From positions 2,608,501-2,672,500 of the forward strand of contig NZ_CANMXB010000001.1 in NCBI RefSeq assembly GCF_947501785.1: a DNA stretch of 64,000 nt, read 5' to 3'. Under the pieces are notes generated by a model, which did no database searches, had not been told where the DNA came from, and saw nothing but the letters and a program-made list of their open reading frames with translations. This document shows, piece by piece, positions 59,501 through 64,000 of the stretch (position 1 is the stretch's first letter; the number at the start of each line of letters is the position of its first letter). The position numbers were made by a program, and so were the translations under genes. This stretch comes from an uncultured Litoreibacter sp. GTDB lineage: Bacteria; Pseudomonadota; Alphaproteobacteria; Rhodobacterales; Rhodobacteraceae.

Positions 59501-61039
59501 TGTGTCGTCACCCATCGACGCCAACGTCTCTTTGCCGTCCTCGGCCATCGGGGCCAAAATCTGCTCCAATTCCTCAATGGAATATCCGGCGGCGATCTGT
59601 CGTTTGCGCAGCTCGGCACCCGAAAACAGAGCCTGTTCCTGCACATCAAGCGTCACGTCATCCAGATGGGTGATTTTCGACACCCATTCGCCAAATGGCA
59701 GGGCGGCGGACATTTTGTCCTTCAGCTCTTCGTCATGGAACAGCTGGCCCTTGCCCATATGAACGCCGATCATCTGGCCCGGGCCAAGTGCGCCTTTCTC
59801 TCGAACGGTCGCCTCGTCGGTCGGCACCATCCCGGCCTCCGACCCCGCGATCATCAGCCCGTCACCGGTCACGACGTAGCGCATCGGGCGCAGGCCGTTG
59901 CGGTCCAAACCAGCCACAACCCAACGGCCATCCGTCATCGCCAATGCGGCGGGGCCGTCCCACGGCTCCATGACGGAGTTGCAGTAAGAATACATGTCCT
60001 GCCACTTCTTCGGCATCTCGACCGCCTGCTGTGACCAGGCTTCCGGCACCAGCATGGTTTTGGCCATCGGCGCGCTGCGCCCTGCCCGCACAAGGACCTC
60101 GAAAACAGAGTCTAATGCAGCGGAATCCGAAGAACCGGCGGCGACGATGGGTTTGATATCGTCGGCCATGTCCCCGAACGCGCCAGAGGCCATGCGGATC
60201 TCGTGGCTCTTCATCCAGTTCAGGTTGCCCTTCAGCGTGTTGATCTCGCCGTTATGGGCCAGCATGCGGAATGGCTGCGCCAGCCACCATTGCGGGAAGG
60301 TGTTGGTCGAATAGCGCTGGTGGTAAATCGCGAACGCGCTTTCGAACCGTTCATCCATCAAATCGGGATAAAAATCCGCCACCTGTTCGGCCAGCATCAT
60401 GCCTTTGTAAATGATCGACCTGCAGGACAACGAACAAATGTAGAGGTCCTTCATCGTCGCGGCAGCTTTTTCGATGCGGCGCCGGATGACATAGAGCTCC
60501 CGCTCGAACTCTTCTTCCTCTGCCCCTTTGGAATTGGAAATCAGGATTTGTTCAATTTCGGGGCGGGTCGCGTTCGCCTTCTCCCCCAGGCAGCCCACGT
60601 TTACGGGCACGTGCCGCCATCCGTAAATCCGGTACCCCATGCGCAGCACTTCGGTTTCGACAATCGTCCGGCACGCTTCTTGTGCGCCAAAGTCGGTGCG
60701 GGGCAGGAACACCTGCCCGACAGCGATCATCTCTTCCTTATTTGGCCGATGGCCGGTGCGTTCAATTTGGTCGTAGAAAAACGGTACGGGGATTTGAACG
60801 TGGATACCCGCGCCATCGCCGGTCTTGCCATCCGCGTCAACCGCGCCGCGGTGCCAGACGGCCTTCAACGCGTTGATCCCGTTCTCAACCACTTTCCGAG
60901 ACTTCTTGCCGTCAATCGAAACGACCAGACCAACGCCGCAAGACGCGTGTTCGTCCTCATTGCGATAGAGGCTGTTTTCCGCCATCCAGTCGCGTTTCGT
61001 TTCTTCCTGAGCCACCCAGCTTTCGTCAAACTTGGTCAT
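56513..61039 (-). CDS. gltB: Glutamate synthase (NADPH), large subunit
   Basis: GltB takes the amide of glutamine and 2-oxoglutarate to form two glutamates. The ATG at 61039 follows GAGGAG by 8 nt, giving 1508 residues; GTG 61045 is an alternative. The N-terminal glutaminase Cys34 lies in HASCGVGLV behind a propeptide of normal length. The FMN/central region has [23 protein letters not shown] and the 3Fe-4S cysteines are in [21 protein letters not shown]. The C-terminal GXGXG beta-helix domain follows ([23 protein letters not shown]). It is downstream of gltD and a hydrolase gene. Confidence 0.96.
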   Translation of the reverse strand: [1508 protein letters not shown]

Positions 61040-61145
61040 GGTCACTTCTCCTCATCGGGTCCGGGCGTTAACCCGGCGTTTAGTCTCTGTCTCGGTTCGG
61101 TCAGCAGGGCTGACCATTCGTTTTTCAAGCGTGTGGCGCGTGTCG

Positions 61146-61182
61146 GTACAGGGTGTGTACGGAGTGTGTACAGGGTGTGTAC
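61146..61182. repeat. 11-bp direct repeats upstream of gltB
   Basis: GTACAGGGTGT, GTACGGAGTGT, GTACAGGGTGT and a partial GTAC follow one another with an 11-bp period between the hydrolase stop and the gltB start (108-144 bp before the ATG). The period is close to one helical turn, so the copies face the same side of the DNA. Confidence 0.8.
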
Positions 61183-61222
61183 GCCGCTATTGCCCGTTCA
61201 GTCCTGCCGGTTTCGCCACCTT

Positions 61223-61996
61223 TCAGCGTTCGGCGAAGTGGCGCACTGCCCCTTCGAAATGGTCGTAATCGGCGCGCTCCATCCCTGAGGCTGAGCGGAC
61301 GATTTCGTCCATCCGCTGCGCGTCGTCCCGGATTGCCGAGATCATGATTTTCGGCAGCAGGTTCTCGGATTTCAGTTGCCGCACGAAGTTGTGGTCCCGG
61401 CCTGCAAAAATGTAATGCCTGAGATTCGGAGCTGTGGGGAATTGCCGCCAATGATGCTGCTCGTCCCGGCTGTCGCCGTGGAACATATAGATCTTGGCAG
61501 GCCGTTTGGGCAGCTTGTCCAGTGCCCGGTATCGCCAGTCGGTAATCTGATTGCGGAAGAAGGTCCACCGGGTCTCCTCCGGCACAATGTCGGGATGTAC
61601 TGAGAATTGCGGCGCGAAGGCGATCACCCGCTGCACCGGCATCAGCCGCCCGAAGACGAGCGCGTTGAACGCGCCCATCGACACGCCCAGCGTCATGATG
61701 TTCCGTACCTCGTGCTGGGCGACATAGTCCGCCACAAGACGCAGAATGGTCTGGTCCATGCCGGTGTGGTTCATCCAGCAGCGGCTTTTGTCGGTGATGC
61801 AGATCAGATGGTTGCGCCCGTCCTGCGAGGCTTGCTTGACGAACTCCTTCGGCGGCCACTGGTCGCGCTCCGTCCCGACGCTCGTGAAGCTGACCATCAG
61901 TCGCCCCGACCGGCCCGGCGCCACTTCTACGCGCAGCCGGTCGTCCTGATGCATCAGCTGAAAGTCCAGCTGGCCTGAAAGAGGCGCGGCGTTCAC
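61223..61996 (-). CDS. Alpha/beta-hydrolase-fold protein between gltD and gltB
   Basis: A 257-residue cytoplasmic protein with a GTG start directly after the gltD stop (TGAGTG). The nucleophile elbow GVSMGAFNAL (Ser at about residue 106), an acidic residue in MFHGDSRDEQHH and the His in FAGRDHNFVRQL form a plausible triad. The first part has LMVSFTSVGTERDQWPPKEF. No substrate can be named. The operon position with glutamate synthase genes gives no clear hint; it may be a passenger conserved in close relatives. Confidence 0.8.
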   Translation of the reverse strand: MNAAPLSGQLDFQLMHQDDRLRVEVAPGRSGRLMVSFTSVGTERDQWPPKEFVKQASQDGRNHLICITDKSRCWMNHTGMDQTILRLVADYVAQHEVRNIMTLGVSMGAFNALVFGRLMPVQRVIAFAPQFSVHPDIVPEETRWTFFRNQITDWRYRALDKLPKRPAKIYMFHGDSRDEQHHWRQFPTAPNLRHYIFAGRDHNFVRQLKSENLLPKIMISAIRDDAQRMDEIVRSASGMERADYDHFEGAVRHFAER

Positions 61997-63430
61997 TCAC
62001 TCGGCCGCCACTGCAGATGCCGCGTTGAATTGGGTCAACATCGCATCTGCCGCTTCACGCCCATCGCGAATGGCCCAGACAACAAGGCTGGCGCCGCGCT
62101 GAATGTCACCACACGCATAAACGCCCGGCAGGCTGGTTTCATGCGTCTGGAAGTCTGCCTTGACCGTGCCCCAACGGGTTACCGCAAGCTCTGGCACATC
62201 CCACAATGTCGGGATGTCCTCGGGCTCGAACCCAAGGGCCTTGATGACCAGGTCCGCATCTTCGACATAGTCAGCACCATCAATGATTTCAGGGGCTTGG
62301 CGCCCTGTGGCGTCCGGCGCGCCAAGGCGCATCTTGCTCACCATCACGCCTTCGACCGCATCGCCCGTGTAGCCTTTGGGCGCGGTCAGCCACACAAATT
62401 CTACACCTTCTTCCTCGGCGTTTGCCACTTCGCGTTGCGAGCCGGGCATGTTGGCGCGGTCCCTGCGATAGAGGCATTTGACCGACGTCGCGCCCTGCCT
62501 GATGGCGGTGCGCACACAATCCATCGCGGTGTCGCCGCCACCGATGACGACGACGCGTTTGCCTTCGGCATTCAGCTCACCTGAATCAAATTCAGGCACC
62601 GCGTCGCCAAAGCTTTTGCGGTTGCTGGCGGTCAGAAAATCAATCGCCCGAACGATGCCTTTGGCACCCGCTCCGGGCCCCGACAGGTCGCGCGATTTAT
62701 ACACGCCGGTGGCAATGAGAATAGCGTCATGCGCTTTCTGCAAATCAGCAAAGGAGATGTCCTCGCCGACGTTACAATTCTGCTTAAAGGTGACGCCACT
62801 TTGTGCCAGCTGGTCGATGCGTTTCATCACAACATCTTTCTCCAGCTTGAAGCCGGGAATGCCGTAAGTCAGCAGTCCGCCCGCGCGATCATAACGGTCA
62901 TAAACCGTCACCTGCACGCCTTGGCGGCGCAGCCGGTCAGCCGCCGCCAAGCCACCGGGACCTGCGCCAATGATGCCGACGCTTTCCTTGCGCTCCATCG
63001 ACGGGACGGCCGGTTTCACCCAGCCGTTTTCCCACGCGGTGTCGGTGATGTATTTCTCGACCGAGCCAATTGTGACCGTGCCGTGGCCGGACTGCTCGAT
63101 CACGCAATTGCCTTCGCACAGCCGGTCCTGCGGACAAATGCGGCCGCAGATTTCGGGGAATGTGTTCGTCGCCTGGCTGACCTCATAAGCCTCTTGCAAG
63201 CGGCCCTGCGCGGTCAACCGAAGCCAATCGGGAATGTTGTTGTGCAGCGGGCAATGCGACTGGCAATAGGGCACGCCGCACTGGCTGCATCGGCTGGACT
63301 GCTCTTCTGCTTTTGCCTCAGCGTACTCAGCGTAAATTTCCTGGAAATCATTTGCCCGTAGGTTAGGTGGCCGCTTCTCCGGCATGTCCCGTTCTACCGA
63401 CACGAATTTTAGCATTGGCTCTTTCGCCAT
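61997..63430 (-). CDS. gltD: Glutamate synthase (NADPH), small subunit
   Basis: GltD passes electrons from NADPH through FAD and 4Fe-4S clusters to GltB. The 477 residues match. The N-terminal clusters are in CSQCGVPYCQSHCPLHNNIPDW and CGRICPQDRLCEGNC. The FAD site is VGIIGAGPGGLAAADRLR (near 151-168), the NADPH site VVVIGGGDTAMDCVRTAIRQGA, and the C-terminal GVYACGDIQRGASLVVWAIRDGREAA completes the FAD fold. It is the first gene of the gltD-hydrolase-gltB operon; its AT-rich upstream region is shared with uppP. Confidence 0.96.
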   Translation of the reverse strand: MAKEPMLKFVSVERDMPEKRPPNLRANDFQEIYAEYAEAKAEEQSSRCSQCGVPYCQSHCPLHNNIPDWLRLTAQGRLQEAYEVSQATNTFPEICGRICPQDRLCEGNCVIEQSGHGTVTIGSVEKYITDTAWENGWVKPAVPSMERKESVGIIGAGPGGLAAADRLRRQGVQVTVYDRYDRAGGLLTYGIPGFKLEKDVVMKRIDQLAQSGVTFKQNCNVGEDISFADLQKAHDAILIATGVYKSRDLSGPGAGAKGIVRAIDFLTASNRKSFGDAVPEFDSGELNAEGKRVVVIGGGDTAMDCVRTAIRQGATSVKCLYRRDRANMPGSQREVANAEEEGVEFVWLTAPKGYTGDAVEGVMVSKMRLGAPDATGRQAPEIIDGADYVEDADLVIKALGFEPEDIPTLWDVPELAVTRWGTVKADFQTHETSLPGVYACGDIQRGASLVVWAIRDGREAADAMLTQFNAASAVAAE

Positions 63431-63643
63431 GGTACACTCCCATTTCCGAAGGTTTTCACTACTTCGGACAATATTGGAATAAAAGTAAGTTATGCTGACC
63501 TATATGACGATTTATTGCGTCAAAGTAAGGAAAATTTCACCTTGGAAGTAATTTTTAGGTATCAAATCGGACCTAAATAGGTTCTTTCCTTTTGATTCCA
63601 GTCCTCTAGGTTGGCGGCCACTCTTCAAAGGTTCGCACGCGAA

Positions 63644-64000
63644 ATGTCGCTCTTTCACCTCATATTGGTTGCTTTGATTCAGGGGATTACGGAATTCCTG
63701 CCGGTCAGCTCCTCCGGGCACCTGATTCTGTTGCCCGCTCTGACGGGAATGGATGATCAGGGCCAGATGATCGACATAGCCGTGCATGTCGGAACGCTCT
63801 TTGCGGTGATGCTGTATTTTCGGGCTGACGTAGGCGTTGCAGCAAACGGATTGCCCCGGCTGATCCGTGGAAAGGTCGATACCCAAGGCGCTTGGCTTGC
63901 CCTGCTGCTGATCGTTTCAACGATCCCAGTTCTGCTATTTGGGCTGGTCCTCAAAGTGACGGGGTTCGACGCTCATTTGCGATCCGTTGCGCTTATCGGT
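63644..64000 (+). CDS. uppP: Undecaprenyl-diphosphate phosphatase (3' end outside window)
   Basis: UppP (BacA) recycles undecaprenyl diphosphate to the monophosphate carrier used for peptidoglycan and for surface polysaccharides such as those encoded at 27.7-48.6 kb. The first 119 codons are visible from the ATG at 63644: MSLFHLILVALIQGITEFLPVSSSGHL with the catalytic (E/Q)-rich motif EFLPVSSSGHL, then DIAVHVGTLFAVMLYF and further membrane segments. The frame runs to the window end without a stop. Confidence 0.94.
   Translation, partial: MSLFHLILVALIQGITEFLPVSSSGHLILLPALTGMDDQGQMIDIAVHVGTLFAVMLYFRADVGVAANGLPRLIRGKVDTQGAWLALLLIVSTIPVLLFGLVLKVTGFDAHLRSVALIG

Overview
The window looks like chromosomal DNA of an aerobic anoxygenic phototroph of the Roseobacter group (Rhodobacterales, Alphaproteobacteria). 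The reasons are the gene order of the bacteriochlorophyll/puh superoperon with an oxygen-dependent cyclase (acsF), the ppaA-ppsR regulator pair, high GC, dense ATGA-coupled operons, and a gene transfer agent (GTA) spike-base protein of a Rhodobacterales-restricted family. No rRNA, tRNA, IS element or CRISPR array was recognised.

Layout. (1) 1-3695, minus: 3'-truncated gene for a very large repetitive secreted adhesin. (2) 3696-4615: about 0.9 kb with no recognisable gene. (3) 4616-26726: photosynthesis and tetrapyrrole region. hemE and hemC diverge; hemA-puhE-acsF-orf98-puhC-puhB-puhA-lhaA-bchM-bchL-bchH-bchB-bchN-bchF form one minus-strand superoperon; ppaA/aerR and ppsR read the other way, followed by a second cobalamin-domain regulator, cytochrome c2 and idi. 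Four TGT-N12-ACA operators fit PpsR control. They lie between hemE and hemC, before bchF, before ppaA, and before the second cobalamin-domain gene. The puf, crt and remaining bch genes are not in the window. (4) 26826-27694: rsfS (apparently CTG-initiated) and rlmH. (5) 27697-48566: a large surface-polysaccharide region. A reductase / initiating transferase / 4,6-dehydratase module comes first, then pyruvyl transferase, FrhB-like protein, flippase, acyltransferase, polymerase, glycosyltransferases, an ExoY-Wza-barrel-PssD-PssE operon, a split Wzc system and GDP-fucose genes. Embedded in it are a GTA head-spike base gene (31335-31595) and a 742-residue fibre-like protein (35374-37602). (6) 48703-53180: gpmI-envC-ctpA-rppH operon. 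(7) 53277-56315: a small secreted protein and a transglutaminase-like membrane protein. (8) 56513-63430: gltD, an alpha/beta hydrolase and gltB. (9) 63644-64000: truncated uppP.

The most interesting signal is the GTA spike genes lying inside the capsule/exopolysaccharide locus. The capsule is the receptor for RcGTA head spikes in Rhodobacter capsulatus, so receptor and receptor-binding protein may be genetically linked here. Other points: a PpsR-controlled, stand-alone second cobalamin-domain protein next to ppaA-ppsR, an unknown 98-residue protein translationally coupled to acsF, a Walker-A-deficient BY-kinase homologue, and a 55-codon gene coupled to the Wzc-like gene. All assignments come from reading the sequence; no database search was run.
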